DNA from: a virus
Direction: 5' to 3' (one strand)
Virus record (IMG/VR): IMGVR_UViG_3300006086_000006
Span: 82,825-146,824 of that record
Length of the DNA stretch: 64,000 nt
Made by a program: the position numbers and the translations under genes. Shown piece after piece: positions 45,399-55,458 of this stretch (within the stretch, counting starts at the first letter, position 1; every line of letters starts with the position of its first letter). The notes under the pieces are model-generated. The model was not told where the DNA came from. It made no database searches and worked only from the letters and a program-made list of their open reading frames with translations.

Positions 45399-46367
45399 AT
45401 GGTAACTGATAAAAGATTTACAACCGATCCTAATTATCAAAACATAGGTGATTTGCCTACAGGTTATTTTGCATATCGTGATATAGATCTTAGAGAGATC
45501 TATTTAAGACCTTTTCGTCTAACTGAATTACCTCTTATACACCTTACAGCTAATTCCCCTCGTGGTATATTCCATCTAACCCGCGCGGTTAATGCTTGCT
45601 CTAGCGTGGATGTTAATGTTCTTACAGATGGTGACTTCACGTTTCTACTTGCATGGCTTAGACGTAGTAGTTATCCTGAAAGTCCTACATTTGTACGCTG
45701 GACTTGTGCGAACACTGTTATGCGAAAGATAGGCGGTGATGATGGTGTTGTTACAGGAGTTTCACATGAAGACATGGCTTATCAGGGACTGGAATACGGA
45801 ACCTGTGGTTGGGAAACAAACGAACTTATCAACAATGCTGCAATGCGTATCACTTCGTTAGAGGATGACTTCGATTCTCTACCTAGCTTCATGGACTTTC
45901 CTCGTGTTGGGACATTGCAAGAGCTAAATGATATACGCAAAGAATGTCCTGAAGACGCACAAATGGCCGAGTATGCAAGATGGGTAAAAGCTGGCAATAC
46001 ATTGGAAGAAAAGTTAGTGGCGTTAGATGTGTTATCTACAGAACAGTTTGTTGAGTTAATGCGTGTATCGAAAGAGCACTATCATGGTGTTTATGAAATG
46101 CTCCCACTACGGTGTCGTAACTGTGGCTATAAAACTACGTACAGACAGAATGTGAATTTCACCACATTCTTTGCAGATAATTCGGATAAAAACATTCTTG
46201 ACATTCAATACTCCTTACTTGCTGAATTTGGTTTACAGCCAAATGAAAACATGTTGGTTAAACAATTACTTTATCATAATAGTTGTTTAGTCAAAGATCG
46301 CAAAGAAGATGAGGAAAAACGCAGACTCGACAAAGCAGTGCGGGGTAATAAGTATGGCAGAAGGTAA
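45399..46367 (+). CDS. T4_baseplate-family protein copy 2
   Basis: 322 residues from the ATG at 45399 (MVTDKRFTTDPNY). An in-frame ATG at 45294 lies inside the previous gene; neither start has a clear Shine-Dalgarno, so the start is uncertain. The block LTDGDFTFLLAWLRRSSYPESPTFVRWTCAN and the CRNCGYKTTY...FF end parallel the previous protein, so the two are diverged tandem duplicates. Extended Lys-rich C-terminus (KEDEEKRRLDKAVRG). The tape-measure candidate overlaps by 14 bases. Confidence 0.5.
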   Translation: MVTDKRFTTDPNYQNIGDLPTGYFAYRDIDLREIYLRPFRLTELPLIHLTANSPRGIFHLTRAVNACSSVDVNVLTDGDFTFLLAWLRRSSYPESPTFVRWTCANTVMRKIGGDDGVVTGVSHEDMAYQGLEYGTCGWETNELINNAAMRITSLEDDFDSLPSFMDFPRVGTLQELNDIRKECPEDAQMAEYARWVKAGNTLEEKLVALDVLSTEQFVELMRVSKEHYHGVYEMLPLRCRNCGYKTTYRQNVNFTTFFADNSDKNILDIQYSLLAEFGLQPNENMLVKQLLYHNSCLVKDRKEDEEKRRLDKAVRGNKYGRR

Positions 46368-49224
46368 AGCATTACAGCTATTAGCAAACAAATATAAGCC
46401 TGATGTAGAGAATGAACTTGTTGAAACTAAACCTGTATCATCTTCCGCAAATGACGATGAAGGCTTTGGTGGTAAACTTCCTAGTAAGGTAAAAGCTAAG
46501 GGTGAAGTATCTACAGCCAAAGAAGTGGCAGTCGATGCCAAAAAAGCAGAAGTAAAATCTAGTAGTGTTTCGCAAACTACTCCTGTGAAAGCGATCACTG
46601 ATAAGTTATCTGTAATAGCCCATGATGCTAACATAGATAATCATGCAGTTGTTCAATCGTTGTCTACACAGAAAGACCAAGATAAAAAGTTTAATGCTGT
46701 TCAAGTAAGTCAGCTTCACTCACTAGATCAGAAAATGGTTAAGTTGAATGAGAGCGCTTCTGAAATTTATAAACTTCTTAAGGATGAGAAAACTGCACCT
46801 AAATCTATTACACAAGCAAGAACTCCATACGGTTTAGATACACATTCAGTTGATGGCAATCCTAAAGATCCTAAACATGATGTGTTTGGCAGCATTGGTA
46901 GTTTAGTCGATTCTTTGTTAGGTGCAGCACTAATGGCGAAAGCTAAAGGTGTGTATGACAAGATACGAGGTAAAGGCAAGTTTAAATCAGGTTCTTTAGA
47001 GGAAGAAGAACACTTAAGAGAAAAAGCTAGACCCGGTGCTTTGGAGGAAGAAGGTCATGGCGGTCGTCCTAAAACACCACCATTGGAAGAAGAAAAAGGT
47101 ATTTTTGGTAAGATTGGTGGTAAGTTGTCTGGTGCCAAAGATGCAATAACAGAGAAAGCTTCCGGTTTAAAAACTGTTGTTACTGATGCTCTGCATGGTG
47201 AACATGGTGCCAAAGGTAAACTAGGTACTGTTCTTGCATTAGGCACAGCAGCGGCTGCAGGTACATCGTATTTAATGGGTAAAGGTGAAGAAGCCGTAGA
47301 TAATGCTGATACTAACTCAAAAATATCTACAGATGAGCGTGAGTACCAAAATCAACGTATACAATCAGGTCTTCCACCATTAGCTGGTGAAGATTTACGA
47401 AAACTCCGTACACAGATTTCTGAATCACAAGGCTTTATTGCACATCCAGAAACAGGCTTTCCTTTAAATGCTATACAACAAGAAGCTGTTCGTTCTGGTG
47501 TAATGACAGCGGAGTCTGCTGTTAAGACAGACAACAAAGATATTTATGATGCCATGAAAGCTAAAGGTGTTCCTATATCTACAGATGCTATGCAGAGTGT
47601 AACATCAAATGGTACAAATGTATCTAGTTCAGAACACGGTGTAAGAAATGGTCTAGTCGCTGCTACAGCATTCGGTGCCGCTGCTTATTATGGCGATAAG
47701 ATGACAGATCATTTAATGGGTAAGAAGCCCACTGTTTCATCTTTAGGTTCTGCACCTCCTGAAATTATATCTGCTTCTGATATAGGTAAATCCACTTCAC
47801 CATTAACATCTGAATCTGTACGCGCACCTATTACCCCAGCAGCTCCTAGAACTTCAAACATACCTGAACGCATGGGTCTACCTTCACCTACGGTAGCCGC
47901 TAATTCCCCATTCGGTGCTGCTGTAGATGCGGAATTCACAGAAGTGAAACCCCAAGCCGAAGCTAGAGCAACTGCGGTAGAGTCTGCACCCCGTGCTACT
48001 GTAGAAACATCTGCTACGCCTATGGCGGCTGAAGGTGCAGCTAAAACAGGTGCAATACGTAGTGGTGTTAAATCGGTAGGTAGGGGTTTCGGAAAAGCAT
48101 TACCATTTGTTGGTGCTGCGATGACTGCGTATGATGCGTATAATATTGTCAACGATGATAAAGCCACTACAGCACAGAAGACTGGTAGTTTAGTCGATCT
48201 AGGTGGTGGTACAGCTGGCGCAGCAGCTGGTGCAGCTACAGGTGCCGCAATAGGTTCAGTTGTGCCTGTTGTCGGTACTGCTATAGGTGGTTTAGTCGGT
48301 GGTGCCGTTGGTTATTATGGTGGAGAAAAACTCACACATGGTGCTAGAACATGGGCATTCGGTGATGAGAATGATCCTAAGAGTGATGGGGGTGCATGGG
48401 GTCGCGCTAAGAATAATAGTATAGGTACAAATGCTAAGAATGTTGCAATGGGTGCGTTACCATTTATACCTGGCGGTGCACTTGCTGCATCTGCCTTAGA
48501 TTATTTTGGTTCAGATAAAAAGACAGACACTGAAAAGAAAGCAGAGCCTATTGTAAATGGTACTACTTCTGCTTTAGCCGCTAAGTCTACAGAGACAATG
48601 AGAACATCTGGTGATGTGCCTCGTGATGTTGAAGTGCTTGCTACTGCTATTCAAACAGCTTTTGAGGCTGCATTTAAAAACATTCTGAAAGATAACAATC
48701 CAGAGACTCAAAGTTTTCTACAGTCCTTGTTTGGTGGTGGTGCTAGTAATGTTACTACAAATACTCCAGGTGCAACACCAGCTGGTGGCAGTTTTAATCC
48801 TAGCATGTTATTAGTACAACCGCAATCGACAAATGCACCACAAAGCTCCACAGCACCTGCGAGCCCGACAGTATCTGGCACACCACCTATGATGCTTGCT
48901 AGGCCACAAGTGACGCAAGGTAGTTCAGTACCTGCACCTATGGGTAGTATATCACAACCAGGCCCTGTTGTATCTAGCGCTAAAGCTGTTAATGAAACAC
49001 CACCTGTTCGTGCTACGTATTCACCAACGAAACAAGTTATTACAAACAACGCACCAGATACATCTATTGAACGTGTACGCTCTACAGATAAAGCCAAAGC
49101 TGATCTTGGCATTAAAGTAGGCACTGTGCCTGTACCAGTAGCAAACAACACTACTCGTATTGATGACGTACCGCATGCTGCACACGATAATGGCTTAGGT
49201 CTGCTTAATATGGGGATTATATAA
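46354..49224 (+). CDS. Tape-measure/hub protein candidate with glycine zipper
   Basis: 956 residues from the ATG at 46354 (MAEGKALQLLANKY), overlapping the previous gene by 14 bases. A Gly/Ala-rich hydrophobic stretch at about residues 615-655 (GGGTAGAAAGAATGAAIG and on) is a glycine zipper, as in tape-measure or ejected pore-forming proteins. Two other Ala-rich hydrophobic segments lie near residues 288 and 432. The rest is charged and Ser/Pro/Thr-rich with a disordered C-terminus. It lies between baseplate genes, where T4 places gp29-like tape measures. A peptidoglycan hydrolase motif is not visible. Confidence 0.55.
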   Translation: MAEGKALQLLANKYKPDVENELVETKPVSSSANDDEGFGGKLPSKVKAKGEVSTAKEVAVDAKKAEVKSSSVSQTTPVKAITDKLSVIAHDANIDNHAVVQSLSTQKDQDKKFNAVQVSQLHSLDQKMVKLNESASEIYKLLKDEKTAPKSITQARTPYGLDTHSVDGNPKDPKHDVFGSIGSLVDSLLGAALMAKAKGVYDKIRGKGKFKSGSLEEEEHLREKARPGALEEEGHGGRPKTPPLEEEKGIFGKIGGKLSGAKDAITEKASGLKTVVTDALHGEHGAKGKLGTVLALGTAAAAGTSYLMGKGEEAVDNADTNSKISTDEREYQNQRIQSGLPPLAGEDLRKLRTQISESQGFIAHPETGFPLNAIQQEAVRSGVMTAESAVKTDNKDIYDAMKAKGVPISTDAMQSVTSNGTNVSSSEHGVRNGLVAATAFGAAAYYGDKMTDHLMGKKPTVSSLGSAPPEIISASDIGKSTSPLTSESVRAPITPAAPRTSNIPERMGLPSPTVAANSPFGAAVDAEFTEVKPQAEARATAVESAPRATVETSATPMAAEGAAKTGAIRSGVKSVGRGFGKALPFVGAAMTAYDAYNIVNDDKATTAQKTGSLVDLGGGTAGAAAGAATGAAIGSVVPVVGTAIGGLVGGAVGYYGGEKLTHGARTWAFGDENDPKSDGGAWGRAKNNSIGTNAKNVAMGALPFIPGGALAASALDYFGSDKKTDTEKKAEPIVNGTTSALAAKSTETMRTSGDVPRDVEVLATAIQTAFEAAFKNILKDNNPETQSFLQSLFGGGASNVTTNTPGATPAGGSFNPSMLLVQPQSTNAPQSSTAPASPTVSGTPPMMLARPQVTQGSSVPAPMGSISQPGPVVSSAKAVNETPPVRATYSPTKQVITNNAPDTSIERVRSTDKAKADLGIKVGTVPVPVANNTTRIDDVPHAAHDNGLGLLNMGII

Positions 49225-49916
49225 TGGCTTCGACTAATCAAGGTACTGCGACACCACCAAAGGCGTCAAAGAATGCTGTTACAGCTGGTGTACATCGAGC
49301 CTATACCGCACAGTTGACAGCTACTACTGGCGGCAATCGTATTATAGATATCACTACACCACTTCCCAAGAATTATCAGTTTCAGTTATCTTCAAATTGG
49401 GATAATCCATTTGCAGCACCCTTGCAAGATATGGCTGGTCGTGTTGGTAGTGCAGCTGGTCAGTTCGCTACCGCTGCAACAGGTGTCACATCGCGTAACA
49501 AGTATTTAAGTAGCGCGGTATGGGAAGGTGGCTCTATGTTAAAAATAGCCATTCCATTTGTACTGTTCGCACAAGAAGACGAAGTGAATGATGTTTTGAA
49601 AAACATGCGTGATATGATGAAGTTGGTAGCTCCTACAGAAGATGCTGCTGGATTCTTACACGCACCTGGACCAACACTCAACACTGCATATACTGCATGG
49701 GATCAAAGTAGTGGTGATTTAATCACAATTCGCATCGGTGATTTCTTTACCATGACCCCTTGTGTTATTGATGATGTATCTTGTGATTTTGATACACAGA
49801 TGGGTCAGAAAGGTGCTCCTATGAATGCTACAATCACAGTGAGTGCCACTTCATTCTGGACAGTATCACGTAAAGATATTGACGGTTTCTTCCGATCTAA
49901 ACTAGCGAGTGCATAA
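49224..49916 (+). CDS. Baseplate/tail tube initiator-like protein
   Basis: 230 residues, starting one base inside the previous stop. Strands such as NYQFQLSSNWDNPF, LKIAIPFVLFA and VIDDVSCDFDTQMGQKGAPMNATITVSATSFW resemble tail tube-like baseplate proteins (T4 gp48/gp54 type). Position among hub genes supports baseplate membership. No enzymatic motif. Confidence 0.5.
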   Translation: MASTNQGTATPPKASKNAVTAGVHRAYTAQLTATTGGNRIIDITTPLPKNYQFQLSSNWDNPFAAPLQDMAGRVGSAAGQFATAATGVTSRNKYLSSAVWEGGSMLKIAIPFVLFAQEDEVNDVLKNMRDMMKLVAPTEDAAGFLHAPGPTLNTAYTAWDQSSGDLITIRIGDFFTMTPCVIDDVSCDFDTQMGQKGAPMNATITVSATSFWTVSRKDIDGFFRSKLASA

Positions 49917-49917
49917 T

Positions 49918-50238
49918 ATGAGTGCGACCCAGAGAATTGATTACGTTGTAGTAGATGAGTTGGGAATGGATCCATTGCGTGACCGTAGTTTCGATGCTGT
50001 CTACAGTGTAAATAATTACCAGTATTACACTGTAGATTCTATGACTGAAGCCAATGCAGCGCTAATCTCTGATATTTGTTACAACACTACCGATTTATGG
50101 TGGGCAATACTGGCTTACAATAAGATCGCCGACAACTTCCAATTAAAAACTGGTATGCGTATTATGATACCTAATGTTAATGAATTAACCTCAGCTCTAG
50201 CTAAGTTAAATAACGTGCAGAAAACGACTAGGATTTAA
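49918..50238 (+). CDS. Baseplate wedge LysM-like protein (gp53-like)
   Basis: 106 residues from the ATG at 49918, one base after the previous stop. The C-terminal part DLWWAILAYNKIADNFQLKTGMRIMIPN is a LysM-like module as found in T4 gp53 wedge proteins, preceded by a short N-terminal region. LysM folds bind peptidoglycan or act as structural clamps in baseplates. Confidence 0.65.
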   Translation: MSATQRIDYVVVDELGMDPLRDRSFDAVYSVNNYQYYTVDSMTEANAALISDICYNTTDLWWAILAYNKIADNFQLKTGMRIMIPNVNELTSALAKLNNVQKTTRI

Positions 50239-50239
50239 T

Positions 50240-52993
50240 ATGTCTCTTAATGTTATTCACGTTTCTAAGATTGTCTATTGTGAAATAGAAATTGACGATC
50301 AAAAATCACAACCGAGCCCAAACTTGATTATACAGGTACTGATTCACAGTGGCTTGGGTATTGTCGTGCCTACTCTGACTATGTTTTTGCAGGATCAGGG
50401 TGGGCACTTACAACGTGATATGAACCTTGTTGAAGGTACTAAAATCACTATAACTGTAGTACGTGATGGCATTTTAGATAAAAAGGTACCCAAATCGTTT
50501 CGTGTGTGGAGCGTAAAGCGCGAAATACACTCTGATGGTCCTCAAATCAAAGTTGTTTGTATATTTGATGCGCCTAAATGGTGTACTAGTGTTTACTGTG
50601 AAAGTTATCGTGCAACGTCTGACCAAGCATTGGCTAATATGGTTGCTAAGAGTGATTTGAAGTTTGATGGTCCAGAAGGTGGTACGGATGACAACATGAA
50701 TTGGTTGAACGTGAATACCACACGTTGTAGTTTTGCAGAAGATATTGTTATGCGCGGCTACGCCAGTGAAACTAGTTGTATGTCTAAAGTGTTGACTACT
50801 GACGGTGTATTTAAGTATAAGGATTTATTCGCGTTAATGAAGAAAGATCCTGTTGCTACATTTGCACTAAATACAGATGCTAGCGGCAAAACAGCTCCAA
50901 TTTACCAATTACGTGAAATGAAAGAGAATAGCACTGGTGGTCTGATGACACATTGGGTCAACTACGGTCAAGTGCAACATGGTCATACATTAGAAGATGC
51001 TTCACCTCCTGTAATTGATGGTATGGATGCGCCTACATTTGGTCCAGCATTACCAGTAAACGCTAAAGTTAAAGATCAATTAGAAGGTCCAGCTCGTGTA
51101 AACTATGTAGGATTCGATCATGGTACAGAACCGCATCCGCATAGCAATATACATAAAGACTATGAGCAAGCAATTTATCAAAACATTCGAGGATTAGGTT
51201 TATTCTCCGAACGTCTTCGTGTATTGACTAACCAATTCACTACTTTAACTGAATTTGATACTATAGAATATGTGCAGAAAGATGCCGTAGGTATTTTGGA
51301 TGTGGACAGTGTATCTAACAATGGTAAGTATATCATTGCAGGCAAAACTATCAGCATTAAAAATGGTATTAATTACAGTGAAGTATTTGATATTTACCGC
51401 AGCTATGTGTATACTGGCGCGGCTGCGAAGACAGGTACAGACGCTAGTGGCGCAGCAAAGGGTAAAGCGAATGCGGGCGATGATTTAACTGCGGACCGCG
51501 TAGCTCAGTTGCAAGGCAATACACAAGCTACAACATTACCAACTAATCAATCCATTGTTAGAAAGAAAGAAGATGTATTACCAGAAGCGGATCAGTTAAA
51601 CAATCTTATGGATGGTTTAGGTAATTTCGATGCTACGAATCCTGCTATACCTAGTACACCATTAGGTGGACCAGGTTCATTGACACCTACTAGTCCAGCT
51701 ATAGTCGCACAAAACGATTTAGCTAAGGCAGTAGCTGATGTGAACAAAGGTGATAGTGGATTGAAAGACGCTATGACAATATCGCCAGATGCTTTCAATC
51801 CAGATCGCTCTTTTACTGTTAAGAAGATACCAGCGTCTGTTGTAGAATTGAGTGCAAATAATTCAATTGACGCTGTTTTACAGAATCAAGGTGAAGCTAG
51901 AGATAGTGCGTTCAACGGTGTTGGGTTAAACGGTCTAAGTCAAGACACTTTAAATTCTTTAAATACCCCTATTGAAAAACCCGTGTTAGATAGATTTACT
52001 TTAGATTCAGGTAAAGATCCATTATCTGAACTTAAAACAACACCGTACACTAGTATTGTTTCCCCAGCAACTAGCAGTAATATAAATATAGGTAGTTTTG
52101 TAACAGACCCATTGAAAGGTGGTGTGTTCTTAAAAGATTTTTCTGATCCTTCTAAGATTCCAAGTTCACTTGCAAATGCGGAGAAAATATCCGCAGCAGA
52201 CCACCTATCTAAATTTGGTACAAACTTTTTGTTTCCAGCGGCCACGTTTGGATTATCTCCTAAAGATGTGTTGTTACATCCTAAATCCGTAGTAGATTAT
52301 GCTAAGAAATTTGTAGATACATATAAAGATCCTAAGAAAGTGTTGTTGAATGGTGGTGGTAATATTTATCAGAAAACTTTTGGTACACGTATGCCTACAG
52401 ATGCTAGTAGTCTCGTAGAAACTATTGCGAGTAAGATTCCAAAGTTATCTGCGGCTTTTGGTAATCACGAAGTTATTGCGGGTGACCCTAATTCTACGGC
52501 AACACAGAGTGGTTTTCAACAAGCGCTCGGTGGTGTGTTAAAGATAGGTAAATCTGTAGGTCTATCACCATCTATTAATGTAAGTCAGTGGGCAGTAAAA
52601 GGTAAGGTAGTAGATGGTATTACAGGTGCTAAAAACGATACTGGATTCTCGAAGATATTTAATTTTAGCTTCGGTCGCTCTGGTGTAGCACCATTGTTAG
52701 AAAAAGCTGTGAGTAAGCAACGTATCACACCAACTAATGCTGTAGAATCTGTCTCTGATGCTATTACTATGAATAGAGGTCCTATATCTTGGGGCACTTT
52801 AGCTAAAATGGGAAGTAGCAATAGTCAAAAGCAAGCAGCCGCAGACCCTACTTCACCACAACCACGGAGCCTAGATACTTTTCCAGATGTTGATTATAAG
52901 CAGTGGACTTACCCTACTACTGATACTATATCAGAATTTAATTCAGATGGCGGTAGCGCATTCTCGTTCAGCGGCACTTCAAAAATAACATAA
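50240..52993 (+). CDS. Baseplate hub protein (gp27/gpD-like)
   Basis: 917 residues. The first ~390 residues are beta-rich with HVSKIVYCEIEI, GIVVPTLTMFLQDQ, PKSFRVWSVKREI and FDTIEYVQKDAVGILD, consistent with a tube-like hub domain. The C-terminal ~500 residues are low complexity, Ser/Asn/Lys-rich and largely unstructured, unusual for T4 gp27, and may interact with the tape measure. No lysozyme or spike motif is visible. Followed by a short gap with TATACGGAG before the deaminase. Confidence 0.55.
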   Translation: MSLNVIHVSKIVYCEIEIDDQKSQPSPNLIIQVLIHSGLGIVVPTLTMFLQDQGGHLQRDMNLVEGTKITITVVRDGILDKKVPKSFRVWSVKREIHSDGPQIKVVCIFDAPKWCTSVYCESYRATSDQALANMVAKSDLKFDGPEGGTDDNMNWLNVNTTRCSFAEDIVMRGYASETSCMSKVLTTDGVFKYKDLFALMKKDPVATFALNTDASGKTAPIYQLREMKENSTGGLMTHWVNYGQVQHGHTLEDASPPVIDGMDAPTFGPALPVNAKVKDQLEGPARVNYVGFDHGTEPHPHSNIHKDYEQAIYQNIRGLGLFSERLRVLTNQFTTLTEFDTIEYVQKDAVGILDVDSVSNNGKYIIAGKTISIKNGINYSEVFDIYRSYVYTGAAAKTGTDASGAAKGKANAGDDLTADRVAQLQGNTQATTLPTNQSIVRKKEDVLPEADQLNNLMDGLGNFDATNPAIPSTPLGGPGSLTPTSPAIVAQNDLAKAVADVNKGDSGLKDAMTISPDAFNPDRSFTVKKIPASVVELSANNSIDAVLQNQGEARDSAFNGVGLNGLSQDTLNSLNTPIEKPVLDRFTLDSGKDPLSELKTTPYTSIVSPATSSNINIGSFVTDPLKGGVFLKDFSDPSKIPSSLANAEKISAADHLSKFGTNFLFPAATFGLSPKDVLLHPKSVVDYAKKFVDTYKDPKKVLLNGGGNIYQKTFGTRMPTDASSLVETIASKIPKLSAAFGNHEVIAGDPNSTATQSGFQQALGGVLKIGKSVGLSPSINVSQWAVKGKVVDGITGAKNDTGFSKIFNFSFGRSGVAPLLEKAVSKQRITPTNAVESVSDAITMNRGPISWGTLAKMGSSNSQKQAAADPTSPQPRSLDTFPDVDYKQWTYPTTDTISEFNSDGGSAFSFSGTSKIT

Positions 52994-53038
52994 CTGTAAA
53001 AGAATAATATCTTATCTTAAAGTGTATACGGAGTTACT

Positions 53039-53824
53039 ATGTCAAGGTTAGCGCAAGACCCTACACCGTCAGATGTTATCAATAGCGGTTTGAAGCAAAT
53101 GAAGCAGTTTCAGCCTTTTATTGATAAGCATAATGCCAGTGTTATACGTAACGTGTTAGAACAACTTTATCCAATAACTTGTTCGGATGAAACTTTCTTT
53201 GAAATGGCAAAAGTCTTTTTAAATATGGCTTATGATATTTCTGAGAATGAACGTAAGCAATTTAAGATAATTAAATATCGTGATACACTATCCATTTATT
53301 TTGATAGTGATGACTTGTTTGAACAACAACCTGTAATTACGTTCCACTATGGGTTTGTGTTTGAACGGCCTAGAGAAAGTTGGCATCGTCATTTTATGCG
53401 TGGCGCTTTCTGGGCAGCTGGTCGTACAACGTGTCGAGCTGGTCGCGCAGTTGGTGTGCAGGTAGTTCAAAACAAAGTGCCTGTTATGAGTGCCTATAAT
53501 GGGGTTGCTGCGGGTTCACCTCATCCAAAAACTTGTTTACGTGTAGAACGTGGTTGCAAAACAGGTGAAGGTCTCCACTTATGTCCTTGTAATCACGCTG
53601 AACAAAACGCGATTGGTATGGCGGCAAAGTTAGGTATTAGACTAGAAGGTAGCACAATGTATGTTACGTCAAGACCCTGCGCAACATGTATGAGCCTTTT
53701 ATCAATAGCACAACCTGAACGTATTATTTATGATGATACCTATGATAGCAATGGTGAGGTAGAAGATATTGCCCGCCACGCAAGCATAGAGCTTATCAGT
53801 ATCCGAGAACTTGAAGACAACTAA
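53039..53824 (+). CDS. Deoxycytidylate (dCMP) deaminase-like protein
   Basis: 261 residues. The C-terminal domain has the zinc-binding NHAEQNAI (His and catalytic Glu) and PCATC (two Cys), plus the preceding CLRVERGCKTGEG...LCPC region typical of dCMP deaminases. These convert dCMP to dUMP for thymidylate synthesis. The N-terminal ~120 residues are an extra domain I do not recognise, so the protein is longer than the usual 150-190 residues. The next-but-one gene encodes dUTPase, supporting a dUMP-producing pathway. Confidence 0.75.
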   Translation: MSRLAQDPTPSDVINSGLKQMKQFQPFIDKHNASVIRNVLEQLYPITCSDETFFEMAKVFLNMAYDISENERKQFKIIKYRDTLSIYFDSDDLFEQQPVITFHYGFVFERPRESWHRHFMRGAFWAAGRTTCRAGRAVGVQVVQNKVPVMSAYNGVAAGSPHPKTCLRVERGCKTGEGLHLCPCNHAEQNAIGMAAKLGIRLEGSTMYVTSRPCATCMSLLSIAQPERIIYDDTYDSNGEVEDIARHASIELISIRELEDN

Positions 53825-53836
53825 TAGGTATATTTT

Positions 53837-54136
53837 ATGCAAGTAGTATTTGACACAACTATTGTTGGACAAGTCCGTAATGCTATTCTTACGGCAGTAG
53901 CAAACAATCAATCTATCGAAAAGATTACATTGTCAGCGGACGAAATGAAAGCTTTTATTAATTCTCCTTTCCACAAAGATGTTGTAAACTCTGATAAGTA
54001 TTATGCAGATCGTACAGCACCTGCACCTCGTGGTCTTACTCGCGTTCCTGAATTGGGTGATGTTCCAGCTTCCTGTTATTACATGGGTGTTCGTATTGTA
54101 GTAGCAAATCAACCAATAGATGCAAGTCTCCGTTAA
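53837..54136 (+). CDS. Hypothetical protein
   Basis: 99 residues between the deaminase and dUTPase genes. Starts VFDTTIVGQVRNAIL, helical, no motif recognised. Likely part of the same nucleotide-metabolism message. Confidence 0.6.
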   Translation: MQVVFDTTIVGQVRNAILTAVANNQSIEKITLSADEMKAFINSPFHKDVVNSDKYYADRTAPAPRGLTRVPELGDVPASCYYMGVRIVVANQPIDASLR

Positions 54137-54165
54137 TTAAATCACAAAAATAGTAGGGTATTTTT

Positions 54166-55029
54166 ATGTCATTAGCTTTTTATACACCAAAGATTCGTTT
54201 TACCTATCAACAAATGCGCGATATGCTGTTGCTACAAGGTAAAGCAAACGATGTAATGTCTGAGGCCTGGCGCACAAGTTGTAATTGTGATATTCAGTAT
54301 TATCGCGCTGGTTGGAAAGAAGCTGCCGAAGCTATCGACCATATTGGTTATAAATGGTGGAAAAAGACTCCAACTAATGTTCCACAAGCTGTGTTAGAAT
54401 TAATTGATATTCACCATTTTGCATTGTCGCACTCTTTACGGGCTGGTTATGTAGCATTAGCATTCGGTGATGAAGATGTACCTCCAGGTGTTGGTTACGA
54501 ATTTACCGAAGCGGAAACAGAAGACGTATTACACGATGTTGCAGAAGAACTATCAACAATGGACAATACTATCACTATTGAGCCTATTGGTAAGTATGCG
54601 TCAAACGATGCGTATGAGAAGATTCAATTCAGCCCTTCTGAAACTGTTAACGGTGTTCATGCAGAAGTTGATATTACTAAATTCCCGGTAGTAGATTTAT
54701 TGGAACAGTTCTGTCACACTACTTTGAATAACGCGGAACCTAACTGGGCGTTATTACATGCGTTGTACGATGCTTTTGGCGTAACTGCTAATGACGTTTA
54801 TGAAATTTACGTTTCTAAAAACTTGTTGAACATCTTCCGTACTTCAAACGGACAGCGTTCAAACGATTACTTCAAAATCTGGAGTGGACGTGAAGATAAT
54901 GAATTCCTTACAGATTACTGTGACTCACAAAAAGCAGCAGGTACAGGTTTGAATGTGGACGATTTATTGACATATTTAACCACAGAATATGAAGCGCAAA
55001 AAGCATCAGGTACAGTAGCAAAAGCATAA
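54166..55029 (+). CDS. Dimeric all-alpha dUTPase (MazG-like dUTPase_2)
   Basis: 287 residues. AWRTSCNCDIQYYRAGWKEAAEAIDH (residues ~34-59) carries the Glu-rich metal site, YKWWKKTP and LELIDIHHFALS (Glu/Asp second site) follow, and KNLLNIFRTSNGQR...YFKIW.G.EDNEFL is the conserved late block. This is the pattern of dimeric dUTPases that hydrolyse dUTP to dUMP and pyrophosphate, keeping uracil out of phage DNA and feeding thymidylate synthesis. The middle acidic insert (VPPGVGYEFTEAETEDV) is longer than usual. A copy of AGTGTAAATA follows. Confidence 0.85.
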   Translation: MSLAFYTPKIRFTYQQMRDMLLLQGKANDVMSEAWRTSCNCDIQYYRAGWKEAAEAIDHIGYKWWKKTPTNVPQAVLELIDIHHFALSHSLRAGYVALAFGDEDVPPGVGYEFTEAETEDVLHDVAEELSTMDNTITIEPIGKYASNDAYEKIQFSPSETVNGVHAEVDITKFPVVDLLEQFCHTTLNNAEPNWALLHALYDAFGVTANDVYEIYVSKNLLNIFRTSNGQRSNDYFKIWSGREDNEFLTDYCDSQKAAGTGLNVDDLLTYLTTEYEAQKASGTVAKA

Positions 55030-55046
55030 AGTGTAAATACTATATG
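55030..55046 (+). promoter_or_regulatory. Candidate phage promoter element AGTGTAAATA
   Basis: AGTGTAAATA followed by CTATATG, in the 64-base gap after the dUTPase stop. Same ten bases as at 4179 and 61233. Inferred. Confidence 0.3.
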
Positions 55047-55093
55047 TAGCAAAGACTACTCACTTTCACACATAATTTCACAGGAATTTAAAA

Positions 55094-55435
55094 ATGCCAC
55101 CAAAAGCTACTAAATCGTCACGAGGTGCTTCGACAACTATTACTGCACCCGAAGTTATTCCAGTCGTGCAACCGATTAATGTATTCCGCTTGTCATTCAA
55201 GATTACGACTACGGAAGAATTTAAAACACTGAAAGGTTTTACAACCGAGAAACTTGTACAGGAAGAAGATCAATTGGTTTCAACGTCTTTGACAATCGAA
55301 CAGTTGCACACCAAGTACGAGGATTTAATCGAAGCAGTTTTAGATTCTCAACCGAATCCTGGCATTGTACAAGTTGAGTTAATTCAAGTTACAGCTTTAG
55401 CACCACACAGTGTTTTGAAGCCAGTAACAGTATAA
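55094..55435 (+). CDS. Hypothetical protein
   Basis: 113 residues, basic Ser-rich N-terminus (PPKATKSSRGAS) and a globular part (FRLSFKITTTEEFKTLKGF). AGGAA upstream. No family recognised. A strong terminator follows, so the message from the element at 55030 may carry only this gene. Confidence 0.6.
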   Translation: MPPKATKSSRGASTTITAPEVIPVVQPINVFRLSFKITTTEEFKTLKGFTTEKLVQEEDQLVSTSLTIEQLHTKYEDLIEAVLDSQPNPGIVQVELIQVTALAPHSVLKPVTV

Positions 55436-55458
55436 AAAAGCGGCGAAAGCCGCTTTTT
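55435..55458 (+). terminator. Strong rho-independent terminator
   Basis: AAAAAGCGGC GAAA GCCGCTTTTT: a 10-bp perfect stem with a GNRA tetraloop, starting at the stop codon of the preceding gene. Confidence 0.9.

Noticed and set aside
47709-48167. 152-codon minus-strand open frame inside the tape-measure gene
   Set aside because: Shadow of the Ala/Gly-rich coding frame, no start signal.
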